NCBI RefSeq assembly: GCF_003046475.1
Contig: NZ_PZZZ01000010.1
Location: 82,109 to 146,108 of the forward strand
Direction: 5' to 3'
Source: Mycoplana dimorpha
GTDB lineage: Bacteria; Pseudomonadota; Alphaproteobacteria; Rhizobiales; Rhizobiaceae
Length of the DNA stretch: 64,000 bases
A program made the position numbers and the translations under genes. This document shows positions 44,538 through 56,954 of the stretch, in pieces. The notes under the pieces were generated by a model. The model saw nothing but the letters and a program-made list of their open reading frames with translations. It was not told where the DNA came from and searched no databases. Numbering within the stretch: position 1 is the stretch's first letter; the number at the start of each line of letters is the position of its first letter.

Positions 44538-44557
44538 CAGTTTAGAACCATTCGAAA
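44529..44557 (+). promoter_or_regulatory. Irr-type (ICE-like) operator
   Basis: Two overlapping inverted repeats: TTCTAAA-N5-TTTAGAA (44529-44547, perfect) and TTTAGAACCATTCGAAA (44541-44557), one base off the Irr consensus TTTAGAA-N3-TTCTAAA. They cover the proposed -10 hexamer and start site. Assignment to Irr is by motif only. Confidence 0.55.
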
Positions 44558-44672
44558 CTTTGGTACGCTATGTGCGTATCGAGGTTCGTCTCTTACGGCA
44601 AGCCCGGCGGAAATTTCAAGGAAAATGCTCGCTGCCTTGCCCGAGGAACGCCTTCGGGAGTTGATTTCAACA

Positions 44673-45842
44673 ATGCCGGCACGGCCGAGGACATATCTGG
44701 ACTGGAACGCGACGGCGCTGCTTGCACCCGAAGCCCGGACGGCCATGTTGGCCGCGCTCGGCCTGTCCGGCAATCCGTCCTCCGTCCACGGCGAGGGGCG
44801 GGCTGTACGGGCGCTGATCGACGCGGCCCGGCGCGACGTGGCGGGCTTGGTCGGTGCCGATCCGGCGCACGTGATCTTCACCAGCGGCGCGACCGAGGCG
44901 GCCAGCATGGTGCTCACGCCCGATTTCCGCATGGGGCGCACGCCGCTTTCGATCGGCAGGCTCTATGTGTCGGCCATCGAACATCCCGCCGTCAGGGAAG
45001 GCGGGCGGTTCGACAAGGAGCAGGTGATCGAGATCCCGGTGACGGCCGCCGGTATCGTCGACCTTGCCGCCCTCGAGGCGCTGCTCGACGCCCATGACGC
45101 CGAAAGCGGCCTGCCGATGGTCGCCGTCATGCTCGCCAACAATGAGACCGGCATCATCCAGCCGGTGCGCGCGGCCGGCGAGATCGTCCACAAACGGGGC
45201 GGCCTGTTCGTCGTCGATGCAGTGCAGGCTGCCGGGCGGCTGCCGCTATCTATCAGCGATCTCGGTGCCGACTTCCTGTTCCTGTCGGCGCACAAGCTCG
45301 GCGGGCCAAAGGGCGCCGGGGCGCTGGTGTCGCGCGGCGAGGTGCTGATGCCGAAGCCGCTGATCCGCGGCGGCGGCCAGGAAAAGGGCCACCGTTCCGG
45401 CACCGAAAACGCCGCGGCTATCGCGGGCTTTGGAGCGGTTGCACGGGCGGCGGCTGACGGTTTGGAGGCGCGCACCGCGCGCATCAGGGCCTTGCGCGAC
45501 CACCTGGAAGCAAGAATGGCGGCGCTTGCGGGCGACGTGATCATTCACGGCCGAGCGGTCGAGCGGCTTTCGAACACGACGTTCTTCAGCCTGCCGGGCC
45601 TGAAGTCGGAGACCGGCCAGATCGCCTTCGACCTCGAGGGGATCGCAGTGTCGGCCGGATCGGCCTGTTCGTCGGGCAAGGTCGGCGCCAGCCACGTGCT
45701 GACGGCGATGGGCTTCGATGCGGCGCTCGGAGGGCTTCGTGCCTCGCTGGGCCCCACGACCACCGAGGCGGATGTGGACCGCTTTCTCGACGCCTTTGCG
45801 CGTATTGCCGGACGGCGGCGGCAGGGGACTGCGGCCGCCTGA
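44673..45842 (+). CDS. Cysteine desulfurase, IscS/NifS type (first suf gene)
   Basis: PLP enzyme releasing sulfur from cysteine. The 389-residue product has the PLP lysine K208 (SAHKLGGPKG) and the active-site loop cysteine C332 (SAGSACSSGKVGA), a class I desulfurase pattern. ATG 44673 (MPARPRTYLDWNATA) fits the family; ATG 44625, with AAGGA close upstream, would add 16 residues. It corresponds to sufS2 of the Agrobacterium operon order sufS2-B-C-D-S1-X-A (recalled knowledge). Confidence 0.92.
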   Translation: MPARPRTYLDWNATALLAPEARTAMLAALGLSGNPSSVHGEGRAVRALIDAARRDVAGLVGADPAHVIFTSGATEAASMVLTPDFRMGRTPLSIGRLYVSAIEHPAVREGGRFDKEQVIEIPVTAAGIVDLAALEALLDAHDAESGLPMVAVMLANNETGIIQPVRAAGEIVHKRGGLFVVDAVQAAGRLPLSISDLGADFLFLSAHKLGGPKGAGALVSRGEVLMPKPLIRGGGQEKGHRSGTENAAAIAGFGAVARAAADGLEARTARIRALRDHLEARMAALAGDVIIHGRAVERLSNTTFFSLPGLKSETGQIAFDLEGIAVSAGSACSSGKVGASHVLTAMGFDAALGGLRASLGPTTTEADVDRFLDAFARIAGRRRQGTAAA

Positions 45843-45977
45843 CGAAAGTTGCGGAAACGCAAGTTTTTGCTTGCCAAAAGGTGTGAAAAGCCCCTTCTGG
45901 CGCCTACATAACCGGCGGAAACCCGCCACACGTTGACAAGCTGCCGGACCTTGGATCCGGCGAGATTGGAGAACGAC

Positions 45978-47447
45978 ATGCCTGCCGTGCAGGAAACGAT
46001 CGATCAGGTCCGTCAGATTGACGTCGACCAGTACAAGTACGGCTTCGAGACGACCGTCGAGATGGAAAAGGCGCCGAAGGGCCTTTCCGAGGACATCATC
46101 CGTTTCATCTCGGCCAAGAAGAACGAGCCCGACTGGATGCTCGAGTGGCGTCTGGGCGCCTATCGCCGTTGGCTGACGCTGGAGGAGCCGGCCTGGGCGC
46201 GCGTCAACTACCCGAAGATCGACTTCAACGACCTCTACTACTACGCCGCGCCGAAGAACCAGAGCGGCCCGATGTCGATCGACGATGTCGATCCGGAAAT
46301 CATCAAGACCTACGAGAAGCTCGGCATCCCGCTGCGCGAGCAGGAGATTCTTGCCGGCGTGCAGAAATCCAAGGTCGCCGTCGACGCCGTGTTCGATTCC
46401 GTCTCGGTCGTCACGACCTTCAAGGAAGAGCTGAAGAAGGCCGGCGTGATCTTCATGTCGATCTCCGAGGCGATCCGCGAGCATCCGGACCTGGTGAAGA
46501 AGTATCTCGGCACCGTCGTGCCGACCACCGACAACTTCTATGCGACGCTGAACTCGGCTGTCTTTACCGACGGTTCGTTCGTGTTCGTGCCGAAGGGCGT
46601 CCGCTGCCCGATGGAGCTTTCCACCTATTTCCGCATCAACGAGCGGGATACAGGCCAGTTCGAGCGCACGCTGATCATCGCCGAGGAGGGCGCGTACGTC
46701 TCCTACCTCGAAGGCTGCACGGCGCCCCAGCGCGACGAGAACCAGCTTCACGCAGCGGTGGTGGAGCTCGTGGCGCTCGATGACGCCGAGATCAAGTACT
46801 CCACCGTTCAGAACTGGTATCCGGGCGACAAGGACGGCAAGGGCGGCATCTACAACTTCGTCACCAAGCGGGGCGATTGCCGCGGCAAGAACTCGAAGAT
46901 CTCCTGGACGCAGGTCGAGACCGGTTCGGCGATCACATGGAAGTATCCGTCCTGCATCCTGCGCGGCGACAATTCGCGCGGCGAATTCTATTCGATCGCC
47001 GTTTCGAACGGGCACCAGCAGGTCGATTCCGGCACCAAGATGATCCACCTCGGCAAGAACACGTCGAGCCGCATCATCTCCAAGGGCATCGCCGCCGGCG
47101 TCTCGCAGAACACCTATCGCGGCCAGGTCTCGACCCACCGCAAGGCGGAGAACGCCCGCAACTTCACCCAGTGCGACTCGCTGCTCATCGGCGACCGCTG
47201 CGGTGCGCATACGGTGCCCTACATCGAGGCGAAGAACTCGACGTCGCACTTCGAGCACGAGGCGACCACCTCGAAGATCTCCGAGGACCAGCTGTTCTAC
47301 TGCCTCCAGCGCGGCATCCCGGAAGAGGCGGCGATCGCGCTGATCGTCAACGGCTTCGTCAAGGAAGTGATCCAGGAGCTGCCGATGGAGTTCGCCGTCG
47401 AGGCGCAGAAGCTGATCAGCATCAGCCTCGAAGGCTCGGTCGGCTAA
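45978..47447 (+). CDS. sufB: Fe-S cluster scaffold subunit SufB
   Basis: Core scaffold of the SufBC2D complex where [Fe-S] clusters are built. The 489-residue product shows the family stretches [40 protein letters not shown] and [29 protein letters not shown] 45978 has GGAGAA upstream. A 135-base gap after the desulfurase gene contains no gene. Confidence 0.98.
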   Translation: MPAVQETIDQVRQIDVDQYKYGFETTVEMEKAPKGLSEDIIRFISAKKNEPDWMLEWRLGAYRRWLTLEEPAWARVNYPKIDFNDLYYYAAPKNQSGPMSIDDVDPEIIKTYEKLGIPLREQEILAGVQKSKVAVDAVFDSVSVVTTFKEELKKAGVIFMSISEAIREHPDLVKKYLGTVVPTTDNFYATLNSAVFTDGSFVFVPKGVRCPMELSTYFRINERDTGQFERTLIIAEEGAYVSYLEGCTAPQRDENQLHAAVVELVALDDAEIKYSTVQNWYPGDKDGKGGIYNFVTKRGDCRGKNSKISWTQVETGSAITWKYPSCILRGDNSRGEFYSIAVSNGHQQVDSGTKMIHLGKNTSSRIISKGIAAGVSQNTYRGQVSTHRKAENARNFTQCDSLLIGDRCGAHTVPYIEAKNSTSHFEHEATTSKISEDQLFYCLQRGIPEEAAIALIVNGFVKEVIQELPMEFAVEAQKLISISLEGSVG

Positions 47448-47515
47448 AACGGCCCTGAGAGAATTCGGCGCGCGTCGTCGCGCCATGTCCCATTCGATCC
47501 CGCAGAGGATACACC

Positions 47516-48271
47516 ATGCTTGAAATCAAGAACCTGCACGCACGCATCGCCGAGGACGGCACCGAGATCATCCGCGGCCTGAACCTGACCGTCAGGGACG
47601 GCGAGGTCGCCGCCATCATGGGCCCGAACGGCTCTGGCAAGTCGACGCTGTCCTACATCCTCGCCGGCCGCGAGGACTACGAGGTCACCGAGGGCGACAT
47701 CCTCTACAACGGCGAGAGCATTCTCGAGCTTGATCCGTCGGAGCGGGCCGCCAAGGGCATCTTCCTTGCCTTCCAGTACCCGATCGAGATCCCCGGCGTC
47801 GCCACCATGCAGTTCCTGAAGGTTGCGATGAACGAGCAGCGCAAGGCGCGCGGCGAGGATGAGCTGACGACGCCGGACTTCATGCGCCGCGTCAAGGAAG
47901 CCGCCGCCGAACTGCAGATCTCTCCGGAAATGCTGCGCCGTCCGCTCAATGTCGGCTTTTCCGGTGGCGAGAAGAAGCGCTCGGAGATCCTGCAGATGGC
48001 GCTGCTCGAGCCGCGGCTCTGCGTCCTCGACGAAACCGATTCTGGTCTCGACATCGACGCGCTGAAGATCGTCGCCGACGGCGTCAACGCGCTGCGTTCG
48101 CCGGATCGTTCGGTCGTCGTCATCACCCACTATCAGCGCCTGCTCGACTATATCGTGCCGGACACGGTCCACGTGCTCTACAAGGGCCAGATCATCAAGT
48201 CCGGCGACAAGACGCTGGCGCACGATCTCGAAGCCAACGGCTATGCCGATATCATCGAGGCGGCCGCCTGA
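47516..48271 (+). CDS. sufC: SufC ATPase
   Basis: ABC-type ATPase of the SufBC2D scaffold. The 251-residue product has Walker A GPNGSGKST, signature FSGGEKKR and Walker B LCVLDETDSGLD. It starts 68 bases after sufB with AGAGGA upstream, and sufD follows after 20 bases. Confidence 0.98.
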   Translation: MLEIKNLHARIAEDGTEIIRGLNLTVRDGEVAAIMGPNGSGKSTLSYILAGREDYEVTEGDILYNGESILELDPSERAAKGIFLAFQYPIEIPGVATMQFLKVAMNEQRKARGEDELTTPDFMRRVKEAAAELQISPEMLRRPLNVGFSGGEKKRSEILQMALLEPRLCVLDETDSGLDIDALKIVADGVNALRSPDRSVVVITHYQRLLDYIVPDTVHVLYKGQIIKSGDKTLAHDLEANGYADIIEAAA

Positions 48272-48291
48272 GCGCCGGGAAGGACGGATCC

Positions 48292-49566
48292 ATGAATATC
48301 CAAGCAGGGTTCAAGCCGACCGCGGCGGAAGCCGCCCTGGTCGAGGCCTATGACAAGCAGCTGGGCGATCTGCCGGGCGATGGCGCCACCCTCGCCGCGC
48401 GCGACGCGCTGCTCAGCGACCTCAAGACGGCCGGGCTGCCGACCCGCCGCATCGAGGCCTGGCATTATACCGATCTCAAGTCGCTGCTGCGCGCTGTGCC
48501 CGCCTATCGCGACGAGATGACCGCCAGCCGGGTTGATCCGATCGTACCTGGCTCCACGGTTCTGTCGGTGACGAACGGCAAGGCGAACCTGCGCAGTCTG
48601 CAGGACGGGATCTCGGTTCGCAGCTATGCGGACGCGCTGCTGGACGGATCGGCGGCCGAAAGGCTGTCCGAACGCGATCGCGACGACGCGATCGGACAGA
48701 TCAACGGCTCGTTCGTGCGCGACGGTCTGTCGATCGAGTTTGCCGATGGCCTCGAGGTGGAAACCCCGATCGAGATCCAGTCCGTGCAGAATTGCGGCCA
48801 GGTCAGCACGCGCTTTCCGGTCCGCTTCGGCGCGGGCGCCAAGGCGACCGTGATCGAGCGTCATCTGGCGGTCGGCGACGAGGCGGCGCTGGTCACCTCG
48901 GTCAGCGACGTGCGGCTCGACGACGGCGCCGAGATCACCTGGATCATCTTCCAGTCGCAGGGAGAAGCCGACACCCATCTCGCGCAGTTCAAGGCGTCCC
49001 TTGGCGCCAACGCGAACCTCCGTCTTTACGTCATCAACGGCGGCGGCAAGCTGGTGCGGCAGGAAATCCACGTCGCGGTGGCGGGCGAGGGCTCGAACCT
49101 GACGCTGCGCGGCATCAACCTGCTCGGCGGAGAGAGCCATACCGACGTGACCTTCACCGTTGGGCACAACGTGCCGCACACGACGTCTTCCGAAGTGATC
49201 CGCAACGTCGTCTTCGACCGGGCCAAGGGCGTGTTCCAGGGCCAGATCCGGGTTGCTCCGGATGCCCAGAAGACCGACGCGAAGATGTCGTGCAACACGC
49301 TGCTTCTGTCCGACGACGCGGATTTTTCTGCCAAGCCGGAGCTGGAGATCTTCGCCGACGACGTGCAGTGCGGTCACGGCGCCACCGTCATCGACATCAA
49401 CCACACGCAGCTCTTCTACCTGATGGCGCGTGGCATCCCGGAGAACAAGGCGCGGGCCATGCTGGTCAACGCCTTCGTCGCCGAGATCGTCGAGGAGCTG
49501 GAAGACGAGGCGCTGGTCGAGTCGCTGGAAGGCGTCATTACCGACTGGCTGGACAGGCACGCCTGA
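48292..49566 (+). CDS. sufD: SufD scaffold subunit
   Basis: Partner of SufB in the SufBC2D complex, needed for iron entry. The 424-residue product contains IEAWHYTDLKSLL near the N-terminus and the C-terminal LEIFADDVQCGHGATVIDIN and LFYLMARGIPENKARAML motifs with the conserved Cys and His. Start ATG 48292; the sufS gene begins 22 bases after its stop. Confidence 0.97.
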   Translation: MNIQAGFKPTAAEAALVEAYDKQLGDLPGDGATLAARDALLSDLKTAGLPTRRIEAWHYTDLKSLLRAVPAYRDEMTASRVDPIVPGSTVLSVTNGKANLRSLQDGISVRSYADALLDGSAAERLSERDRDDAIGQINGSFVRDGLSIEFADGLEVETPIEIQSVQNCGQVSTRFPVRFGAGAKATVIERHLAVGDEAALVTSVSDVRLDDGAEITWIIFQSQGEADTHLAQFKASLGANANLRLYVINGGGKLVRQEIHVAVAGEGSNLTLRGINLLGGESHTDVTFTVGHNVPHTTSSEVIRNVVFDRAKGVFQGQIRVAPDAQKTDAKMSCNTLLLSDDADFSAKPELEIFADDVQCGHGATVIDINHTQLFYLMARGIPENKARAMLVNAFVAEIVEELEDEALVESLEGVITDWLDRHA

Positions 49567-49588
49567 TCGGCGGAGTGAGATTGTCGAG

Positions 49589-50830
49589 ATGAACCAGATC
49601 AAACCCGTGACGACCTACAACGTCGAGGCGATCCGCCGGGACTTTCCGATCCTGTCGCGGCAGGTCTACGGCAAGCCGCTGGTCTATCTCGACAACGGCG
49701 CATCGGCGCAGAAGCCGCAGGTGGTGATCGACGCGATCGCGCACGCCTATTCCAACGAATACGCCAACGTCCATCGCGGCCTGCACTTCCTCTCCAATGC
49801 CGCGACGGAAGCCTATGAGGCTGCGCGCGAGAAGGTGCGGCGCTTCCTGAACGCGCCGTCGGTCGACAACATCATCTTCACCAAGTCCTCGACCGAGGCG
49901 ATCAACACGGTCGCCTATGGCTACGGCATGCCCAAGCTCGGCGAGGGCGACGAGATCGTGCTGTCGATCATGGAGCACCACTCCAACATCGTGCCCTGGC
50001 ATTTCATCCGCGAGCAGAAGGGCGCCAAGCTCGTCTGGGCGCCGGTGGACGAGCAGGGCGCCTTCCACGTCGAGGACTTCGTCAAGTGCCTCACGGATCG
50101 CACCAAGCTGATCGCGATCACGCATATGTCGAACGCGCTCGGCACGGTCGTGCCGGTCAAGGAGATCTGCAAGATCGCCCGCGAACGCGGCATTCCGGTG
50201 CTGGTCGACGGCTCGCAAGGCGCCGTTCACCTGCCGGTCGATGTCCAGGACATCGATTGCGACTGGTACGTGATGACCGGCCACAAGCTGTACGGCCCAT
50301 CCGGCATCGGCGTGCTCTACGGCAAGACCGACCGGCTGAAGGAGATGCGGCCGTTCCAGGGCGGCGGCGAGATGATCGTGGAGGTGACCGAGGACATCGT
50401 CACCTACAACGACCCGCCACACCGCTTCGAGGCCGGCACGCCGCCGATCGTGCAGGCGATCGGGCTCGGTTATGCGCTCGACTACATGGAGAAGGTCGGC
50501 CGCGCCGCGATTGCCGCGCACGAGGCTGACATTGCGGCCTATGCCCACGAGCGGCTTTCCGCGGTCAATTCGTTGCGCATCTTCGGCACGGCGCCCAACA
50601 AGGGGGCGATCTTTGCCTTCGAACTCGAGGGCATCCACTCGCATGACGTGTCGATGGTGATCGATCGGGCCGGGGTCGCCGTGCGCGCCGGGACCCACTG
50701 CGCCCAGCCGCTCTTGAAGCGCTTCGGCGTCACATCCACATGCCGCGCCTCGTTCGGCATGTACAACACGCGTGCAGAAGTGGACGTGCTGGCCGATGCG
50801 CTGGATTACGCCCGCAAGTTCTTTGCCTGA
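49589..50830 (+). CDS. sufS: Cysteine desulfurase SufS
   Basis: Class II PLP-dependent cysteine desulfurase supplying sulfur to the Suf scaffold. The 413-residue product has the PLP lysine K233 (TGHKLYGPSG) and catalytic C371 (GTHCAQP), with the DIFKILS-like N-terminal sequence AIRRDFPILSRQVYGKPLVYLDN. No sufE gene is present in the operon, so sulfur transfer must use another partner. Confidence 0.97.
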   Translation: MNQIKPVTTYNVEAIRRDFPILSRQVYGKPLVYLDNGASAQKPQVVIDAIAHAYSNEYANVHRGLHFLSNAATEAYEAAREKVRRFLNAPSVDNIIFTKSSTEAINTVAYGYGMPKLGEGDEIVLSIMEHHSNIVPWHFIREQKGAKLVWAPVDEQGAFHVEDFVKCLTDRTKLIAITHMSNALGTVVPVKEICKIARERGIPVLVDGSQGAVHLPVDVQDIDCDWYVMTGHKLYGPSGIGVLYGKTDRLKEMRPFQGGGEMIVEVTEDIVTYNDPPHRFEAGTPPIVQAIGLGYALDYMEKVGRAAIAAHEADIAAYAHERLSAVNSLRIFGTAPNKGAIFAFELEGIHSHDVSMVIDRAGVAVRAGTHCAQPLLKRFGVTSTCRASFGMYNTRAEVDVLADALDYARKFFA

Positions 50831-50840
50831 GGAGTCTGAA

Positions 50841-51221
50841 ATGTCTGTCGACACCACGGAAGAGAAGGTCGACGCCCGCGAGGGCATCGTCAACTCCGCG
50901 ATTCCTGCGGACGAACTGGCCCGCCTCAGCGACGACATCATTGCTGCGCTGAAGACGGTCTACGATCCGGAAATTCCGGCCGACATCTTCGAACTCGGCC
51001 TGATCTACAAAATCGACATCGAGGACGACCGGATGGTGAAGATCGACATGACGCTGACCGCCCCCGGCTGCCCGGTTGCGGGCGAGATGCCGGGTTGGGT
51101 GGAGAATGCGGTCGGCGCCGTCGAGGGTGTTTCCGGCGTCGAGGTCTCGATGACCTTTGATCCGCCGTGGACGCCGGACCGCATGTCCGAGGAGGCGCAG
51201 GTCGCGGTCGGCTGGTACTGA
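50841..51221 (+). CDS. sufT: SufT / MIP18-like Fe-S assembly factor (DUF59)
   Basis: A 126-residue DUF59 protein with the family segment LKTVYDPEIPADIFELGLIYKI and the conserved Cys in LTAPGCPVAGEMP. Such proteins help mature Fe-S enzymes when demand is high. ATG 50841 has GGAG 8 bases upstream, and the gene starts 10 bases after sufS. Confidence 0.93.
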   Translation: MSVDTTEEKVDAREGIVNSAIPADELARLSDDIIAALKTVYDPEIPADIFELGLIYKIDIEDDRMVKIDMTLTAPGCPVAGEMPGWVENAVGAVEGVSGVEVSMTFDPPWTPDRMSEEAQVAVGWY

Positions 51222-51347
51222 CCCGGCAAGCTGGCAGCCGTCCGGACCGGACGCGAGGCGCAAGCTATTGATCCCCTTACCGGCTGCCATTACATTTGTT
51301 TCGGATCCGTCGGGCCTTGAACCCGTCTGGAAAAGGAGAACCGGCTC

Positions 51348-51740
51348 ATGGCCTTTGCAGTAATGACGATTACCGATGCCGCCGCCGACCGCGTCAGGGC
51401 GATCGTGGATAATGCCGGCGGCGATGCCAAGGGCATACGGGTCGGCATCAAGAAGGGCGGCTGCGCGGGGATGGAGTATTCCGTCGATCTCGTCACCGAG
51501 CCGAATGCCAAGGACGATCTCGTCGAGCACGCCGGCGCCCGGGTCTGGGTCGCCCCGGAAGCGGTGCTCTATCTGCTCGGCACCGAGATGGATTTCGAGG
51601 TGACGACGCTTCGCTCCGGCTTCACCTTCCACAACCCGAACCAGACGTCGGCCTGCGGCTGCGGTGAATCGGTCGAGTTGAAGCCTGCCGATCTCGCAGC
51701 CCTCGCCGCGACCGGCAACCCGACGGTGCGCGCCGGCTAA
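51348..51740 (+). CDS. sufA: A-type Fe-S carrier SufA/ErpA
   Basis: A 130-residue cluster carrier with the three ligand cysteines C39 (GGCAGM), C103 and C105 (ACGCGES). It starts 126 bases after sufT with AAAAGGAG just upstream of the ATG. Last gene of the suf operon. Confidence 0.95.
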   Translation: MAFAVMTITDAAADRVRAIVDNAGGDAKGIRVGIKKGGCAGMEYSVDLVTEPNAKDDLVEHAGARVWVAPEAVLYLLGTEMDFEVTTLRSGFTFHNPNQTSACGCGESVELKPADLAALAATGNPTVRAG

Positions 51741-52004
51741 GGCGGTCATTCCTCGAAGCAAGAGCTGGTTCGAGCGGCGTGCTGACTTAGGGCAACAAGC
51801 CGTCCTATGGCTTTACGCAGGTGCCTACCGGCCATGCAGCGTTGCAACGGACGCCCGTCCGCCAACGTCAACGTTTCAAGCTGATCCGACGGCCCAAGCC
51901 TATATGCACGAGAGCCTCTCCGCTACCGTGGGAACGGTCGATCTCACTGTTTCGACGCTATTCCGGACGCAAAACCGCTAGGCATTTTCGTTGAAATCGC
52001 GGGC
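51741..52004. other. Intergenic region between sufA and the gcvP terminator, no gene seen
   Basis: Between sufA and convergent gcvP, 316 bases carry no gene; the last 52 hold the gcvP terminator and stop-proximal sequence. The first 264 bases contain no convincing open frame, tRNA, repeat or T-run hairpin. It may hold the 3' untranslated part of the suf transcript. Confidence 0.6.
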
Positions 52005-52031
52005 AAAAAATCCCCGGCTCACGGCCGGGGA
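52005..52031 (-). terminator. Rho-independent terminator of gcvP
   Basis: TCCCCGGC (52011-52018) pairs with GCCGGGGA (52024-52031) around a 5-base loop; on the minus strand six T residues follow (52010-52005). Confidence 0.88.
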
Positions 52032-52056
52032 TCGATCGCATTGCTATGTTGTTGGC

Positions 52057-54917
<2,861 letters not shown>

Positions 54918-54918
<1 letters not shown>

Positions 54919-55280
54919 CAGCCAACGAGCTCCTTGTAGGCTGCCTCGTCGAGCAGCGCGTCCGCGTCGGCCTTGTTCGCCAGCTTCAGCTTAAAGAACC
55001 AGCCGGCGCCCTGCGGGTCGCTATTGACGAGGGAGGGGTCATCGACGATCGCCTGGTTGACCTCGACGATCTCGCCGTCGAGCGGACAATAGACGTCCGA
55101 CGCCGCCTTGACCGATTCGACGGTGGCCGCATCGCCGCCCTTCTCGTGGGTGCCGCCGACGGCAGGCAGTTCGACGAAGACAAGATCGCCGAGCTGTTCG
55201 GCGGCGTGGGTGGTAATGCCGACGGTGGCGATGTCGCCGTCGATCTTGAGCCATTCGTGCTCTGCGGTGAATTTCAGCAT
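54918..55280 (-). CDS. gcvH: Glycine cleavage system H protein
   Basis: A 120-residue lipoyl carrier protein. The lipoylated lysine is K58 in [10 protein letters not shown], within [14 protein letters not shown]. It overlaps gcvP by one base. The 132-base gap to gcvT contains a palindromic repeat, an unusual insertion in this operon. Confidence 0.97.
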
Positions 55281-55333
55281 TTTGTGTTCCTCTCAAGAGA
55301 CCAAGAATTATGGAGTTTGCCCCTCATCCGCCT

Positions 55334-55387
55334 GCCTGCCGCACTCCTGTCCCTTTCCCACCGGTGGGGAAGAGCAGGGTGGCAGGC
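55334..55387. repeat. RIME/REP-like imperfect palindrome between gcvT and gcvH
   Basis: An imperfect inverted repeat centred on ACCGGT near 55361; outer arms GCCTGCC (55334-55340) and GGCAGGC (55381-55387) are perfect. It begins with CCCTCATCCG (55321-55330), a lead-in often seen in rhizobial intergenic mosaic elements. It could pair as a long hairpin in the gcv mRNA. Confidence 0.5.
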
Positions 55388-55412
55388 ATTGGCCGAACGA
55401 AGGTGATCATCG

Positions 55413-56552
55413 CTAGCGTTTGAACGTGTTGGCGATGAAGGGCAGGGCACTGACGGTGACCGGCAGGTACTTGCCGCGCACCTCCGCGAACAACTGCGTT
55501 CCGGGGGCGGCAAGCGCCGTCGCGACATAGCCGAGCGCGATCGGGCTTTCGACGCTCGGGCCGAAGCCGCCGGAGCTGACCTGGCCGACTTCCGCCTTGC
55601 CGTCTGCGTCGGAATAGAGCTTTGCAGGCGGACGTACCGGCGCCTTGCCGTCGATCTTCAGGCCGACCCGTCGCCGTGCGGCGCCCTTTTCCAGTTGACC
55701 GAGGATGATCTCGGATCCCGGGAAGCCACCGGCACGTTCGCCGCCGGTGCGCCGCACCTTCTGGATCGCCCATTCGAGGGCGGCCTCGACCGGCGTGGTT
55801 TCCGTGTCGAGATCGTTGCCGTAGAGGCAGAGCCCGGCTTCGAGGCGAAGCGAATCACGCGCACCAAGGCCGATCGGCATAACGTCCGGATGGTCGAGAA
55901 GGCGACGGCAGACCGCCTCGGCCTGGGCGGCCGGGATCGAAATCTCGAAGCCGTCCTCGCCCGTATAACCGGAGCGGGAGACGATGCAGTCCGCATCGTG
56001 CAGGTCGCAGGCCCGCACATCCATGAAACGCATCCCGGCGATGTCGCCCCAGAGCTCGGCGAGCACCGTTTCGGCGCGCGGACCCTGCAGCGCGATCAGC
56101 GCCCGGTCGGCCAGCATCGTCACGTCGCAGGTTTCGCCGAGGTGCTGCTGCAGGTATGCGAAATCGGCATCCTTGCAAGCGGCGTTGACGACCAGGTAGA
56201 GGTGGTCACCGCGATTGGCGATCATCAGGTCGTCGCGGATGCCGCCCTGGTCGTTGGTGAAGAGCGCATAGCGCTGCCGTCCCTCGGCAATGCCGAGCAC
56301 GTCGACCGGCACGAGCGCCTCGAGGGCGCGGGCCGCATCGGCGGTGTTGCCGGACCGGGCGCGAATGGTGATCTGCCCCATGTGGGAAACATCGAAAAGC
56401 CCGGCGGCAGCCCGCGTATGAAGGTGTTCCTTCATGACGCCGGCAGGAAATTGCACCGGCATCTCATAGCCGGCATACGGCACCATGCGGGCACCGAGCG
56501 AGACATTCAGCTCGTGCAGCGGGGTTTTCTTAAGGTCAGACGAAACGTCCAA
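55413..56552 (-). CDS. gcvT: Aminomethyltransferase, glycine cleavage T protein
   Basis: Transfers the methylene group from GcvH to tetrahydrofolate. The 379-residue product begins DVSSDLKKTPLHELNVSLGARMVPYAGYEMPVQ and contains the folate-binding GLFDVSHMGQI and SGYTGEDGFEI segments. The start is TTG 56552, because GGAGGG lies 5 bases upstream and the family N-terminus follows; the frame is open through the riboswitch but that is not coding. First gene of the operon. Confidence 0.93.
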   Translation of the reverse strand: MDVSSDLKKTPLHELNVSLGARMVPYAGYEMPVQFPAGVMKEHLHTRAAAGLFDVSHMGQITIRARSGNTADAARALEALVPVDVLGIAEGRQRYALFTNDQGGIRDDLMIANRGDHLYLVVNAACKDADFAYLQQHLGETCDVTMLADRALIALQGPRAETVLAELWGDIAGMRFMDVRACDLHDADCIVSRSGYTGEDGFEISIPAAQAEAVCRRLLDHPDVMPIGLGARDSLRLEAGLCLYGNDLDTETTPVEAALEWAIQKVRRTGGERAGGFPGSEIILGQLEKGAARRRVGLKIDGKAPVRPPAKLYSDADGKAEVGQVSSGGFGPSVESPIALGYVATALAAPGTQLFAEVRGKYLPVTVSALPFIANTFKR

Positions 56553-56620
56553 AGGCGCCCTCCAGTCTGGCGCTTCACGCGCCGGCTCATCTTCGGCGCC
56601 GCAGCGCCATTTCGTGAGCC

Positions 56621-56790
56621 CCCTCTGTCCCGTTCGCCTGAGATTGTTATCCCTTCGGCGGGCGCGTGAACGCCTCTCTCCAGAGTCCTGTCGGCACCTT
56701 GCTGGTCCTTTTGCCTGAGAGTTTCCGGGGCGGTTGCTCCTTCGGCACCGGCCTGCCGTAATCCGGCGGCCAGCTTCTCCCAGCGAGGTA
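56621..56790 (-). promoter_or_regulatory. Tandem glycine riboswitch upstream of gcvT
   Basis: Two aptamers follow each other on the minus strand. The first holds GCCGAAGGAGCAA (56746-56734) and CTCTCAGGCAAAAGGACC (56721-56704); the second holds GCCGAAGGGATAA and ATCTCAGGCGAACGGGAC (within 56659-56627), bounded by GGACTCTG and GGACAGAGG. These are the conserved cores of the tandem glycine riboswitch, which usually turns gcv on when glycine is high. About 68 bases separate it from the TTG start. Confidence 0.93.
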
Positions 56791-56954
56791 TGTGCCACAT
56801 AACGGCGTCATTTCGAATTTGGCAAGAGCCAAGCGTCGCGGCTCGGCAAATATTTGTCGCCCTGGCCGGAGCCGCGACAATGACATCGCAAAAACGCAAA
56901 AGGCGGCTTCGGTAGAAGACGCCCGCGGTCGGAAACGGAGGGTCAGGAGCGGCC

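Noticed and set aside
45246..47486. A minus-strand open frame of 746 codons opposite the first suf genes
   Set aside because: It covers sufB and the end of the desulfurase gene in antisense and has the composition of a codon-bias artefact.
56553..56798. An N-terminal extension of gcvT reading through the leader
   Set aside because: The region is the glycine riboswitch; the TTG at 56552 has a strong ribosome binding site and gives the family N-terminus.
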